Shown here: positions 45,584 through 54,878 of the stretch, piece by piece
Layout: each line of letters opens with the position of its first letter
How positions within the stretch are numbered: the stretch's first letter is position 1
Source of the DNA: Microbacterium profundi
Lineage (GTDB): Bacteria > Actinomycetota > Actinomycetes > Actinomycetales > Microbacteriaceae
Direction of reading: 5' to 3'
Assembly (NCBI RefSeq): GCF_000763375.1
Contig: NZ_JPSY01000002.1
Coordinates: 1 to 64,000, forward strand
Length of the DNA stretch: 64,000 nucleotides
Program-made: the position numbers and the translations under genes
Notes under the pieces: generated by a model
Told to the model about the DNA's origin: nothing
What the model saw: the letters and a program-made list of their open reading frames with translations, nothing else
Database searches by the model: none

Positions 45584-46197
45584 GCATCCGCGTGCTGCTG
45601 ATCGACGATCACCCGGTCGTGCGGGCCGGCCTGCGCTCCATCGTCGAGTCGCGTGGTTTCACCGTCGTCGGGGAGGCCTCCACCGGCGAGGAAGCACTCG
45701 CAGTGACATCCGATCTGCGACCCGATGTCGTGCTGTGCGATCTACGGCTGGGAGCGGGCATCGACGGTGTCGAGACCACGGCGGCACTGCGGCGGATGCC
45801 GGATGCCCCCGCCGTGCTGATCCTCACGACCTTCGACCATGACGCGCAGATCATCCGTGCGCTCGAAGCCGGGGCCGCGGGCTATCTGCTCAAGGACGTC
45901 GACAACGACACGATCGCGCGCGCGATCATCGACGCGGCATCCGGTGCCATGGTGCTCACCCCCGGAGGTGACGAACGCCTGATCGCCGCGCTGCGTGCCC
46001 CGCGCGTGACACTCACCGAACGCGAACGCGATGTGCTGATGCAGGTGGACGAGGGAGCCGCGAACAAGGAGATCGCCGCACGGCTGTTCATCTCCGAGTC
46101 CACGGTCAAGACCCACATCGTGCACCTGCTCGAGAAGCTGGGGGTCGCCAGCCGCACGGCCGCGGCGAGTGAGGCACGCCGGCTCGGCCTGCTCTGA
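45580..46197 (+). CDS. NarL/LuxR-family response regulator
   Basis: A 205-residue regulator with a receiver domain ([16 protein letters not shown], phospho-acceptor D54 in [29 protein letters not shown]) and a C-terminal LuxR HTH ([35 protein letters not shown]). It is translationally coupled with the sensor kinase and surely its partner. Target genes are unknown; the EamA gene upstream is a candidate only by position. Confidence 0.93.
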   Translation: MSIRVLLIDDHPVVRAGLRSIVESRGFTVVGEASTGEEALAVTSDLRPDVVLCDLRLGAGIDGVETTAALRRMPDAPAVLILTTFDHDAQIIRALEAGAAGYLLKDVDNDTIARAIIDAASGAMVLTPGGDERLIAALRAPRVTLTERERDVLMQVDEGAANKEIAARLFISESTVKTHIVHLLEKLGVASRTAAASEARRLGLL

Positions 46198-46243
46198 AGA
46201 CTGCGAGAGCGTCACATGCGCTGAGTGGAATACGCGTCGAAAG

Positions 46244-46249
46244 TACAAT
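46244..46249 (+). promoter_or_regulatory. Candidate -10 box of lysC-asd
   Basis: TACAAT has no good -35 upstream and would start transcription near 46256, giving a leader of about 34 nt before the TTG start. The 92-bp gap shows no riboswitch-like structure. Confidence 0.45.
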
Positions 46250-46289
46250 GGCCGTGGGCGGATCTGCCCGAGATCCCTGGGAGTGTACG

Positions 46290-47576
46290 TTGGCCCTCAT
46301 TGTGCAGAAGTACGGCGGCTCATCCGTCGCCGACGCCGAGAGCATCAAACGCGTCGCCAAGCGCATCGTCGACGCGCGTCGCGCCGGCAACGATGTCGTC
46401 GTCGCCGTGAGTGCGATGGGCGACACCACAGACGAGCTGCTCGAACTCGCGAACGAAGTCGCCCCGATTCCCGCGCCCCGCGAGATGGACATGCTGCTGA
46501 GCAGCGGGGAGCGCATCTCGATGGCTCTGCTGGCGATGGCGATCCACTCCATGGGGTTCGATGCGCGCTCGTTCACCGGCAGCCAGGCCGGCATGATCAC
46601 CGATGACCACCACGGGTCGGCGCGCATCGTCGATGTCACCCCGATCCGCCTGCGCGAGGCTCTGGACGAGGGCGCGATCGTGATCGTCGCCGGCTTCCAG
46701 GGGTTCAACCGCGACACCCGCGACATCACCACTCTCGGACGCGGCGGCTCTGACACCACCGCTGTCGCGCTCGCCGCAGCTCTCGACGCCGACGTCTGCG
46801 AGATCTACAGCGACGTCGACGGCATCTACACAGCTGACCCGCGCGTCATCCCGCGTGCGCAGAAGCTCGATCACGTCTCCAGCGAGGAGATGCTCGAGCT
46901 CGCTGCGAACGGAGCGAAGGTGCTCTACATCCGCGCCGTCGAGTTCGCACGCCGTCACGGCGTGCTCATCCACGCACGCTCGACGTTCTCATCGAGCGAA
47001 GGCACATACGTTCTGGGCGAGGGCATGAAGAACCCTCGCGAAGCCGAGGGAGAAGTCATGGAAGAGCCGATCGTCGCCGGTGTCGCCACCGAACTGGGGC
47101 AGGCCAAGATCACCGTCGTCGGCGTGCCGGACGTTCCGGGGAAAGCGGCCGAGATCTTCAAGATCGTCGCCAAATCCGGTGCGAACGTCGACATGATCGT
47201 GCAGAACGTCTCGGTGGCTGCGACCGGTCGTGCCGACATCTCGTTCACGCTGCCGAAGGGCGATGCCGCCACGGCGCTCAAGGCTCTCGCGGCCGAGCAG
47301 TCGGACGTCGGTTTCGACAGCCTCATCCACGACGACCAGATCGGCAAGCTCTCGGTCGTCGGTGCCGGCATGCGGGTGCACTCCGGCGTCTCCGCGACGC
47401 TGTTCGAGGCACTGTCGACCGCGGGCATCAACATCGAGATGATCTCGACCTCCGAGATCCGCATCTCGGTGGTGCTGCGCGGCTCTGACCTCGCCGACGC
47501 GGCCCGCATCGTGCACACCGCGTACGGTCTCGACGGTGAGGACGACGCCGTCGTCCATGCCGGCACCGGCCGCTGA
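46290..47576 (+). CDS. lysC: Aspartate kinase
   Basis: A 428-residue enzyme phosphorylating aspartate, the entry to lysine, threonine and methionine synthesis. The start [18 protein letters not shown] matches actinobacterial LysC, with the kinase signature in [19 protein letters not shown]. Two ACT domains lie in the C-terminal 160 residues ([38 protein letters not shown]), which usually bind lysine and threonine for feedback control. The TTG start is supported by GGGAG six bases upstream and by homology. asd lies 43 bp downstream. An internal start for a beta subunit, as in Corynebacterium, is possible. Confidence 0.95.
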   Translation: MALIVQKYGGSSVADAESIKRVAKRIVDARRAGNDVVVAVSAMGDTTDELLELANEVAPIPAPREMDMLLSSGERISMALLAMAIHSMGFDARSFTGSQAGMITDDHHGSARIVDVTPIRLREALDEGAIVIVAGFQGFNRDTRDITTLGRGGSDTTAVALAAALDADVCEIYSDVDGIYTADPRVIPRAQKLDHVSSEEMLELAANGAKVLYIRAVEFARRHGVLIHARSTFSSSEGTYVLGEGMKNPREAEGEVMEEPIVAGVATELGQAKITVVGVPDVPGKAAEIFKIVAKSGANVDMIVQNVSVAATGRADISFTLPKGDAATALKALAAEQSDVGFDSLIHDDQIGKLSVVGAGMRVHSGVSATLFEALSTAGINIEMISTSEIRISVVLRGSDLADAARIVHTAYGLDGEDDAVVHAGTGR

Positions 47577-47607
47577 GACCCGCGATAGACTCGCCCAAAC
47601 CCCGTAG

Positions 47608-48690
<1,083 letters not shown>

Positions 48691-48712
48691 CCGCTCAGGG
48701 AGCCCGGCGTGG

Positions 48713-48741
48713 TTCGCGGTGCGCGGCGTGCGAACTAGACT
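48713..48741 (+). promoter_or_regulatory. mqo promoter, leaderless type
   Basis: TTCGCG (48713-48718), a 17-bp spacer and TAGACT (48736-48741) place the transcription start at or next to the GTG at 48748. Confidence 0.6.
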
Positions 48742-48747
48742 GGTCCG

Positions 48748-50220
48748 GTGACTGAATCCGTCGACGTCGTCCTCATCGGTGGTGGCATCATGAGCGCCAC
48801 ACTGGGCACTCTGCTGCACGAACTCCAGCCAGACTGGAAGATCGTCGCCTTCGAGCGACTCTCTGATGTCGCCCAGGAGAGTTCCAACCCCTGGAACAAC
48901 GCAGGCACCGGCCATGCCGCGCTCTGCGAACTGAACTACATGCCGAAGAACGACGGCGGGCCCTTGGATCCGGCCAAGGCCGTCTCGATCAACGAGCAGT
49001 TCCAGCAGAGCCGCCAGTTCTGGTCGTCGCTGGTGGAAAAGGGCGTGCTCGATGAGCCCTCGACGTTCATCAACGCCACCCCGCACATGACATTCGTGCG
49101 CGGCGAGAAGGATGTCGCCTACCTCAAGGCGCGCTACGAGGTGCTCAAGAAGCAGCCGCTGTTCGAGGGCATCGAGTACAGCGAGGACTCCCGCGTCATC
49201 AACCAGTGGGCGCCCCTGCTGATGCAGAAGCGACGCAAGGGCGAGCCGTTCGCGGCGACCAGGGTTCCGGCAGGCACCGATGTCGACTTCGGCGCGCTGA
49301 CACACCAGCTCTTCGATCATCTCGCGGCCAGCGGCGTGGAGTTGCGCACGAACCAAGAGGTGCGAAAGCTCAAGAAGCAGACGGACGGCAGCTGGAAGGT
49401 CTCGTATCAGCGGGCGCTGGGACGCACGCCAGGCGAGCTCAACGCGAAGTTCGTGTTCGTCGGCGCGGGCGGCTGGGCATTGAAGATGCTGCAGCGTTCC
49501 GGCATCCCCGAGATCAAGGGCTACGGCGTCTTCCCGATCGGCGGGCAGTTCCTCAAGACCACCAACCCCGCCATCGTCGCGCAGCACAAGGCGAAGGTCT
49601 ACTCCCAGGCATCCGTCGGCGCTCCGCCGATGTCAGTGCCGCACCTGGACACGCGTGTCGTCGACGGCGAGGCATCTCTGCTTTTCGGCCCGTTCGCGAC
49701 GTTCAGCCCGAAGTTCCTCAAGAACGGCTCGATGTTCGACATCGTCAGCCAGGTGCGCACCCACAACCTCTGGCCGATGCTGCGGGTGGCCTTCGCCAAC
49801 CCCGACCTGATCACGTACCTGGTCGGCGAGCTGCTGAAGAACCACCGCAAGAAGGTCGACGGCCTCCGCGTCTTCATGCCCACGGCCAAGGACGAGGACT
49901 GGTCGCTCATCGATGCCGGCCAGCGGGCGCAGGTCATGAAGAAGGATGCCGAGAAGGGCGGGGTGCTGCAGTTCGGCACCGAGGTCGTCTCTGCTGCCGA
50001 CGGTTCGATCGCAGGGCTGCTCGGCGCATCGCCCGGAGCGTCGACCGCGGTCCCGATCATGCTCAGCCTGTTGAAGACCTGCTTCCCCGAGCAGTACGCC
50101 GGATGGGAGCCCGCGCTGCGCGAGCTGATCCCGACGTACGGGCAGAAGCTGAACGAGAACGAGGCCGCGGCGGACGAGTCGATGACAGCGACGGCGGCCG
50201 CGCTCGGCATCTCGAGGTAG
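48748..50220 (+). CDS. mqo: Malate:quinone oxidoreductase
   Basis: A 490-residue FAD-dependent peripheral membrane enzyme that oxidises malate to oxaloacetate and passes electrons to quinone. The dinucleotide-binding VDVVLIGGGIMSATLGTLL begins at residue 5, and the Mqo-typical SSNPWNNAGTGHAALCELNY follows near 50-69. Late blocks include LLGASPGASTAVPIMLSLL. The GTG start has a promoter immediately upstream, so the mRNA is probably leaderless. tdk follows 9 bp later and is likely cotranscribed. Confidence 0.95.
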   Translation: MTESVDVVLIGGGIMSATLGTLLHELQPDWKIVAFERLSDVAQESSNPWNNAGTGHAALCELNYMPKNDGGPLDPAKAVSINEQFQQSRQFWSSLVEKGVLDEPSTFINATPHMTFVRGEKDVAYLKARYEVLKKQPLFEGIEYSEDSRVINQWAPLLMQKRRKGEPFAATRVPAGTDVDFGALTHQLFDHLAASGVELRTNQEVRKLKKQTDGSWKVSYQRALGRTPGELNAKFVFVGAGGWALKMLQRSGIPEIKGYGVFPIGGQFLKTTNPAIVAQHKAKVYSQASVGAPPMSVPHLDTRVVDGEASLLFGPFATFSPKFLKNGSMFDIVSQVRTHNLWPMLRVAFANPDLITYLVGELLKNHRKKVDGLRVFMPTAKDEDWSLIDAGQRAQVMKKDAEKGGVLQFGTEVVSAADGSIAGLLGASPGASTAVPIMLSLLKTCFPEQYAGWEPALRELIPTYGQKLNENEAAADESMTATAAALGISR

Positions 50221-50229
50221 CAGCGCACC

Positions 50230-50883
50230 GTGGCGAAGCTGTACTTCCGCTACGGGGCGATGAACTCCGGTAAGTCGACAGCACTGCTGCAGGCCGCGTA
50301 CAACTACGAGGAGCGCGGACAACACGTGCTTCTCGCGAAGCCGGCGATCGACACCAAGGGCGCGAGCCAGGTGGAGAGCCGACTCGGCATGACCCGCGAG
50401 GTCGATTTCCTGATCCCGCCCGACGGTGACGCCCGCGCGCTGTTCCAGCGTGAACGCGAGCGGATGCGGCAGCGCAACGACGAGGGGTTGATCCCCGGCG
50501 AGCCCATCGATGTGGCGTGCCTGCTCGTCGATGAGGCGCAGTTCCTCACACCTGCGCAGATCGATGATCTGTTCCGGATCGCGGTGGTCGACGGCATCCC
50601 GGTGATGGCCTACGGAATCCGCAACGACTTCCTGACGCATGCCTTTCCCGGGTCTGCGCGGCTGCTCGCCATCGCGCACTCGCTCGAGGAGCTCAAGACG
50701 ATCTGCCGCTGCGGCCGCAAGGCCGTCTTCAACGGGCGGGTGATCAACGGCCGCTTCGTGTTCGACGGCGATCAGGTCGCGATCGACGAGGGCGCGGCTG
50801 CCGGTGCGCCGGCCGATGTCGTCACCTATGAGTCACTGTGCGGCGACTGCTACCTGCAGGAATCCGGCGGGCGCCTGGGCTGA
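50230..50883 (+). CDS. tdk: Thymidine kinase
   Basis: A 217-residue type II thymidine kinase of the salvage pathway. The P-loop is YGAMNSGKSTALLQ (8-21), Walker B is LLVDEAQFLTPAQID, the flexible substrate loop is YGIRNDFLTHAFPGS, and the zinc site uses CRC near 158-160 and CGDC near the C-terminus. The GTG start lies 9 bp after mqo. The length is typical for the family. Confidence 0.95.
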   Translation: MAKLYFRYGAMNSGKSTALLQAAYNYEERGQHVLLAKPAIDTKGASQVESRLGMTREVDFLIPPDGDARALFQRERERMRQRNDEGLIPGEPIDVACLLVDEAQFLTPAQIDDLFRIAVVDGIPVMAYGIRNDFLTHAFPGSARLLAIAHSLEELKTICRCGRKAVFNGRVINGRFVFDGDQVAIDEGAAAGAPADVVTYESLCGDCYLQESGGRLG

Positions 50884-50895
50884 GCCGCATCGCGT

Positions 50896-50924
50896 TTGTG
50901 TGGTCAGGCCACGCGATGTACGCT
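50896..50924 (+). promoter_or_regulatory. Promoter of the lldR-lldD operon
   Basis: TTGTGT (50896-50901) and TACGCT (50919-50924) are 17 bp apart, with a start near 50931. Both elements are covered by GntR-type operators. Confidence 0.6.
50899..50913. promoter_or_regulatory. Upstream GntR/FadR-type operator
   Basis: TGTGGTCAGGCCACG is an imperfect inverted repeat with the FadR-subfamily core GGTCxGnCC. It overlaps the -35 element and spacer; its centre is 25 bp from the downstream operator. Confidence 0.7.
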
Positions 50925-50938
50925 GTGGTCAGACCACA
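50924..50938. promoter_or_regulatory. Downstream GntR/FadR-type operator
   Basis: TGTGGTCAGACCACA is a perfect 7-1-7 inverted repeat with the TGGTCnGACCA core of FadR-subfamily operators. It covers the end of the -10 box and the transcription start and touches the Shine-Dalgarno GGAGG. Confidence 0.8.
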
Positions 50939-50947
50939 GGAGGTGTC

Positions 50948-51658
50948 GTGACGGAACGGGCATGGGAGACGGTGCTCGAGCGTATCGAGCACGACCTGCT
51001 CGACGGTCGAATCGGTCCAGGTGACCGGCTTCGATCAGAGCGGGATCTCTCCGCCGACCTCGGCGTCGGCCGCTCCAGCGTCCGCGAGGCGCTGCGCGTG
51101 CTCGAGGTCATGGGCCTGATCCGCACGGCGACCGGTTCAGGGCCGCAGGCAGGCGCGATCGTGATCGCGACGCCCTCCGGTGGCATGTCAGCGTTGCTGC
51201 GTCTTCAGGTGGCCGCACAGGGCTTCGCTCTGGCAGACGTCGTGCGCACCCGTCTCGTGCTCGAGGACGCCGTCGTGTCCGACCTCGCATCGAACCCCGC
51301 GCGCGACACCGGCGCCGCGCACCGGATGCTCGACGCGATGGATGCCGAGGGACTCACGACCGGCGAGTTCCTCGCGCTCGACGCACAGATGCATCTTGCG
51401 CTGGCCGAGTCCAGCGGCAACACCGTGATCGCCGCGATGATGGCGGGACTGCGCACATCCATCGAGTCGTACGTGCTCACCGGCTCCGCATCCATCGACG
51501 ACTGGGATGCGATGGCGATCCGGCTGCGGCACGAGCACCGTGCACTGATCGCTGCGATCGACGGGGGAGACGCGGAGTCAGCGCGCACCCTCGTCCATGA
51601 CCACATCACCGGCTACTACACCGCGGCCGGTCTCACCGCCGATCGTCCCACCCACTGA
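50948..51658 (+). CDS. GntR/FadR-family regulator, LldR-like
   Basis: About 236 residues. The N-terminal winged HTH ([34 protein letters not shown]) and C-terminal FCD all-helical effector domain ([32 protein letters not shown]) define the FadR subfamily. Lactate-responsive LldR proteins belong here, and the lactate dehydrogenase gene follows 13 bp later. Two matching operators cover its promoter, indicating autoregulation relieved by L-lactate (inference). The GTG at 50948 follows GGAGG; the longer open frame upstream would overlap tdk. Confidence 0.9.
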   Translation: MTERAWETVLERIEHDLLDGRIGPGDRLRSERDLSADLGVGRSSVREALRVLEVMGLIRTATGSGPQAGAIVIATPSGGMSALLRLQVAAQGFALADVVRTRLVLEDAVVSDLASNPARDTGAAHRMLDAMDAEGLTTGEFLALDAQMHLALAESSGNTVIAAMMAGLRTSIESYVLTGSASIDDWDAMAIRLRHEHRALIAAIDGGDAESARTLVHDHITGYYTAAGLTADRPTH

Positions 51659-51671
51659 AAGGAAGAGGCCC

Positions 51672-52928
51672 ATGGTCACCCGCCAGGTACCCAAGCCCTC
51701 GGAGCTCCTCGAGCTCATGAAGTTCAAGAAGCCGGAGCTGGACGGACGCAAGCGCCGCCTCGACGCGGCCCTCACGATCGGCGACCTGCGCACGATTGCG
51801 AAGCGCCGCACACCCAAGGCTGCGTTCGACTACACCGACGGCGCCGCGGAGGGCGAGCTGTCGCTGACGCGCGCGCGACAGGCGTTCCAGGACGTGGAGT
51901 TCCACCCTGGCATCTTCAAGCCGGCGCCCGACGTCGACACTTCGGTCGACATCCTCGGCGGGCCGAGCGCCTTGCCCTTCGGCATCGCTCCGACCGGCTT
52001 CACCCGTCTCATGCAGACCGAGGGCGAAGAAGCCGGCGCGGGCGCAGCAGCGGCCGCCGGCATCCCGTTCACGCTCTCCACGCTCGGCACCACGTCGATC
52101 GAGGGCGTGAAAGCGGCGACCCTTCGAGAGCGGCAGGGACCGATCCCCGGACGCAACTGGTTCCAGTTGTACGTCATGCGCGACCGCGAGATCTCCTACG
52201 AGCTCACCCGTCGCGCTGCTGGCGCGGGATTCGACACTCTGCAGTTCACGGTCGACACCCCGGTCGCCGGCGCGCGTCTGCGCGACAAGCGCAACGGATT
52301 CTCGATCCCGCCGCAGCTCACGCTCGGTACGATCGTCAATGCGATTCCCCGCCCCTGGTGGTGGTGGGACTTCCTCACCACGCCGAAGCTCGAGTTCGCC
52401 TCCCTCAGCACCACGGGTGGCACGGTCGGTGAACTGCTGGATGCTGCGATGGACCCGACGATCAGCTACGACGACCTGGCCGTCATCCGCGACCTGTGGC
52501 CGGGCAAGATCGTCATCAAGGGCGTGCAGAACGTCGAGGACTCGGTGCGACTGCGCGATGCCGGCGTCGACGGCATCGTGCTGTCGAATCACGGCGGTCG
52601 TCAGCTCGACCGGGCGCCCATCCCCTTCCATCTGCTGCCGAACGTCCGCAAGGAGGTCGGCGACGATTTCACCGTCATGGTCGACACCGGCATCATGAAC
52701 GGCGCCGACATCGTGGCATCCGTCGCTCTCGGTGCAGACTTCACCCTCATCGGGCGCGCGTACCTGTACGGGCTGATGGCGGGCGGACGCCAGGGCGTGG
52801 ATCGCACGATCGCCATCCTGCGCACCGAGATCGAGCGCACCATGCGTCTGCTCGGCGTCGCGTCCCTCGCCGAGCTCGAGCCCGGGCATGTGACGCAGCT
52901 CACGCGACTCGTGCCGGTGTCGGGTTGA
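51672..52928 (+). CDS. lldD: L-lactate dehydrogenase (quinone), FMN-dependent
   Basis: A 418-residue member of the FMN alpha-hydroxyacid dehydrogenase family. It oxidises L-lactate to pyruvate at the membrane. Seen are the FMN-binding [17 protein letters not shown] and [12 protein letters not shown], the catalytic lysine in [14 protein letters not shown] and the active-site SNHGGRQLD with its histidine and arginine. AAAGGAAGAG precedes the ATG at 51672; an upstream in-frame ATG at 51597 lies within the regulator gene. Together with the regulator it forms a lactate-use operon. Other hydroxyacids are possible substrates. Confidence 0.9.
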   Translation: MVTRQVPKPSELLELMKFKKPELDGRKRRLDAALTIGDLRTIAKRRTPKAAFDYTDGAAEGELSLTRARQAFQDVEFHPGIFKPAPDVDTSVDILGGPSALPFGIAPTGFTRLMQTEGEEAGAGAAAAAGIPFTLSTLGTTSIEGVKAATLRERQGPIPGRNWFQLYVMRDREISYELTRRAAGAGFDTLQFTVDTPVAGARLRDKRNGFSIPPQLTLGTIVNAIPRPWWWWDFLTTPKLEFASLSTTGGTVGELLDAAMDPTISYDDLAVIRDLWPGKIVIKGVQNVEDSVRLRDAGVDGIVLSNHGGRQLDRAPIPFHLLPNVRKEVGDDFTVMVDTGIMNGADIVASVALGADFTLIGRAYLYGLMAGGRQGVDRTIAILRTEIERTMRLLGVASLAELEPGHVTQLTRLVPVSG

Positions 52929-52944
52929 GCTTCGTCGACGCGCG

Positions 52945-53700
52945 CTACAGCGTGGGGATCAGCGCGTCCAGTTCGGTCGTCGTGTGCTCCCACCCGGTGA
53001 CGGCGATCGAACGGACGCCGAGCGCCTTGACCGGATAGTCGTTGCCGCCCTCGTCGAGGCGATCGCCGTAGAACAGCATGTCACTCAGCGGGATGCCGGT
53101 GTGCTCGGCGAGAGCCTTCATACCGTGCGCCTTGTCGATGCCCGCGAGGGTGATGTCGATCGAGGTCGAACCGCCAGAGCGCACCTCGAGTTCAGGAAGA
53201 CGAGCCGCCACCGCAGCACGCAGCAGCCCGCGCTTGGCGCCGGTCGGATCCCATGCCTGCTTCGCCTCGTGCGGGGCCTTCTGCCCGAGCGCCGAGAAGG
53301 TGATCTGCGAGCCGCGGTCCTCGAGGATCTCGCCCCAGGGGTTCTGCTCCCACAGTCCGAGGCGTTCCGCCTCTTCACGAAGCGCCTTCAGTGCGGCGGA
53401 CTTCTGCTCGTCCGAGAGGTCGTGCGCGTACACGGTGTCGAACCCGACGCCGTCGTGGCGGAGGTACCGTGTGCCGCACGTCGGCAGCAGATGCAGGCGG
53501 CCGAGATCCGTCGCATCGGCATCGCCGAGCTGAGAGATCACCTGAGTGCGGAACTGCTGTTCGTTACCGCCGGAGATGATCGCGACGTCCACGCGGCGCA
53601 GGAGCTCGAGCAACTGAGTGGCGATCCGAGGATCGATGGCGCTCTTGGACGGAGCGAGGGTGTCATCGAGGTCGAATGCGACGAGGCGGGGAGTGGTCAT
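52945..53700 (-). CDS. HAD-IIB family phosphatase
   Basis: A 251-residue cytoplasmic HAD hydrolase with a Cof-type cap. Motif I is LVAFDLDDTLAPSKSAID, motif II IISGGNEQQF, motif III the lysine in GIDKAHGMKALAEHTG, and motif IV FYGDRLDEGGND. It resembles phosphomannomutase-like or sugar-phosphate phosphatases. GGAGA lies before the ATG at 53700; the longer open frame upstream runs through the tRNA-Pro gene and is not coding. Its last bases lie 16 bp from the convergent lldD stop. Substrate unknown. Confidence 0.87.
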   Translation of the reverse strand: MTTPRLVAFDLDDTLAPSKSAIDPRIATQLLELLRRVDVAIISGGNEQQFRTQVISQLGDADATDLGRLHLLPTCGTRYLRHDGVGFDTVYAHDLSDEQKSAALKALREEAERLGLWEQNPWGEILEDRGSQITFSALGQKAPHEAKQAWDPTGAKRGLLRAAVAARLPELEVRSGGSTSIDITLAGIDKAHGMKALAEHTGIPLSDMLFYGDRLDEGGNDYPVKALGVRSIAVTGWEHTTTELDALIPTL

Positions 53701-53753
53701 GATGTCTCCAGCGTAGGCGAGCGAGGCGAGGCATTCGTTCCGGCCACGAAGTG

Positions 53754-53784
53754 AAGAAGGCCGCCCCGGTGGGACGGCCTTCTT
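53754..53784. terminator. Terminator downstream of tRNA-Pro
   Basis: AAGAAGGCCG (53754-53763) pairs perfectly with CGGCCTTCTT (53775-53784) over an 11-nt GC-rich loop. It ends the minus-strand tRNA transcript ahead of the HAD-IIB gene. Confidence 0.8.
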
Positions 53785-53791
53785 GCAACAG

Positions 53792-53868
<77 letters not shown>

Positions 53869-53927
53869 TTGCAACCGTTTGAGTCTACAGGGAAACGGGC
53901 GCTGCGCCGAATCGACGCTCTCTCATC

Positions 53928-54878
53928 TCACGCGGGCGTGTCCCGCGCCGTGAGCGTCAGGAGAGTCGTCTCCGGACGGCAGGCGAAGCGTACCGGAGCG
54001 TAGATCGAGTGGCCGCAGCCGGCGCTGACGTTCAGCGGGATGCTGCGTCCGTCGTGCGTCCAGGTGCTGAGGCCCTTGGCCTGCTTCAGCGGGATGTCGC
54101 AGTTCGCGACCAGCGTGCCGAAACCGGGCAGGCAGACCTGGCCGCCGTGCGTGTGCCCGCCGAAGATCGCCTGCGCGCCGAGGTCGGTGAACGTGTTGAG
54201 CACGCGCTGGTACGGCGCATGCGTGACACCCAGCAGGGGAGCGTTCTCATCACGAGCACCGAGTGACTCGATGGCAGCCGGCACGGCCTCGAGCTCGTCC
54301 CAGTCGCGGTGCGCGTCGTCGACGCCGAACAGGTCGACGTCGGTGCCGGCGACCTTCAGCCGCGCGGCCGTGTTGTTGAGATCGGTCCAGCCGAGCTCAT
54401 CGATGAAGTACGCGTCGAGCGCATCCGTGTCGAGGTGCTCAGGCTCCTGGTGGCGTTTCGAAGGCCCGGCGAAGTAACGCAGCGGATTGCGCGGCGAGGG
54501 CCCGTAGACATCGTTCGAGCCGTGCACGAACACGCCCGGGATGCCCGCGAACGCGTCGAAAGAGCGACGGATGCCCTGCAGGCCGTCGCGGTGACCGAGA
54601 TTGTCGCCGGTGTTGACGATGAGGTCGGGCTCCAGTTCGGCGAGCGACGAGAGCCAGTCCTGCTTGCGGTGCTGCCACGGTGCCATATGGGCATCGGAGA
54701 CGTGCAGGATCCGGATCGACGGCGACCCCGGGGGCAGAGCCTTGACTGAGGCCTCCCTGACGGTGAACAGGTAGCGCTCGATGCCGATGCCCCATACCGC
54801 GCAGGCGGCGCCGACGGCCCCCACCGCGCCGAGCGCGATGAGGGCCGGGTGGGCGGTGCGCTGACCCGCTACGAGCAC
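53928..54878 (-). CDS. Membrane-associated metallophosphoesterase
   Basis: About 316 residues with one N-terminal hydrophobic helix ([20 protein letters not shown]) and a calcineurin-like phosphoesterase domain. Metal-binding motifs are [44 protein letters not shown] and [15 protein letters not shown]. Relatives such as YkuE act on lipid or UDP-sugar phosphates at the membrane. The start is uncertain: the GTG at 54878 overlaps the end of the upstream PBP gene by 10 nt, which suggests coupling, but no Shine-Dalgarno is seen. Substrate unknown. Confidence 0.85.
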   Translation of the reverse strand: MLVAGQRTAHPALIALGAVGAVGAACAVWGIGIERYLFTVREASVKALPPGSPSIRILHVSDAHMAPWQHRKQDWLSSLAELEPDLIVNTGDNLGHRDGLQGIRRSFDAFAGIPGVFVHGSNDVYGPSPRNPLRYFAGPSKRHQEPEHLDTDALDAYFIDELGWTDLNNTAARLKVAGTDVDLFGVDDAHRDWDELEAVPAAIESLGARDENAPLLGVTHAPYQRVLNTFTDLGAQAIFGGHTHGGQVCLPGFGTLVANCDIPLKQAKGLSTWTHDGRSIPLNVSAGCGHSIYAPVRFACRPETTLLTLTARDTPA

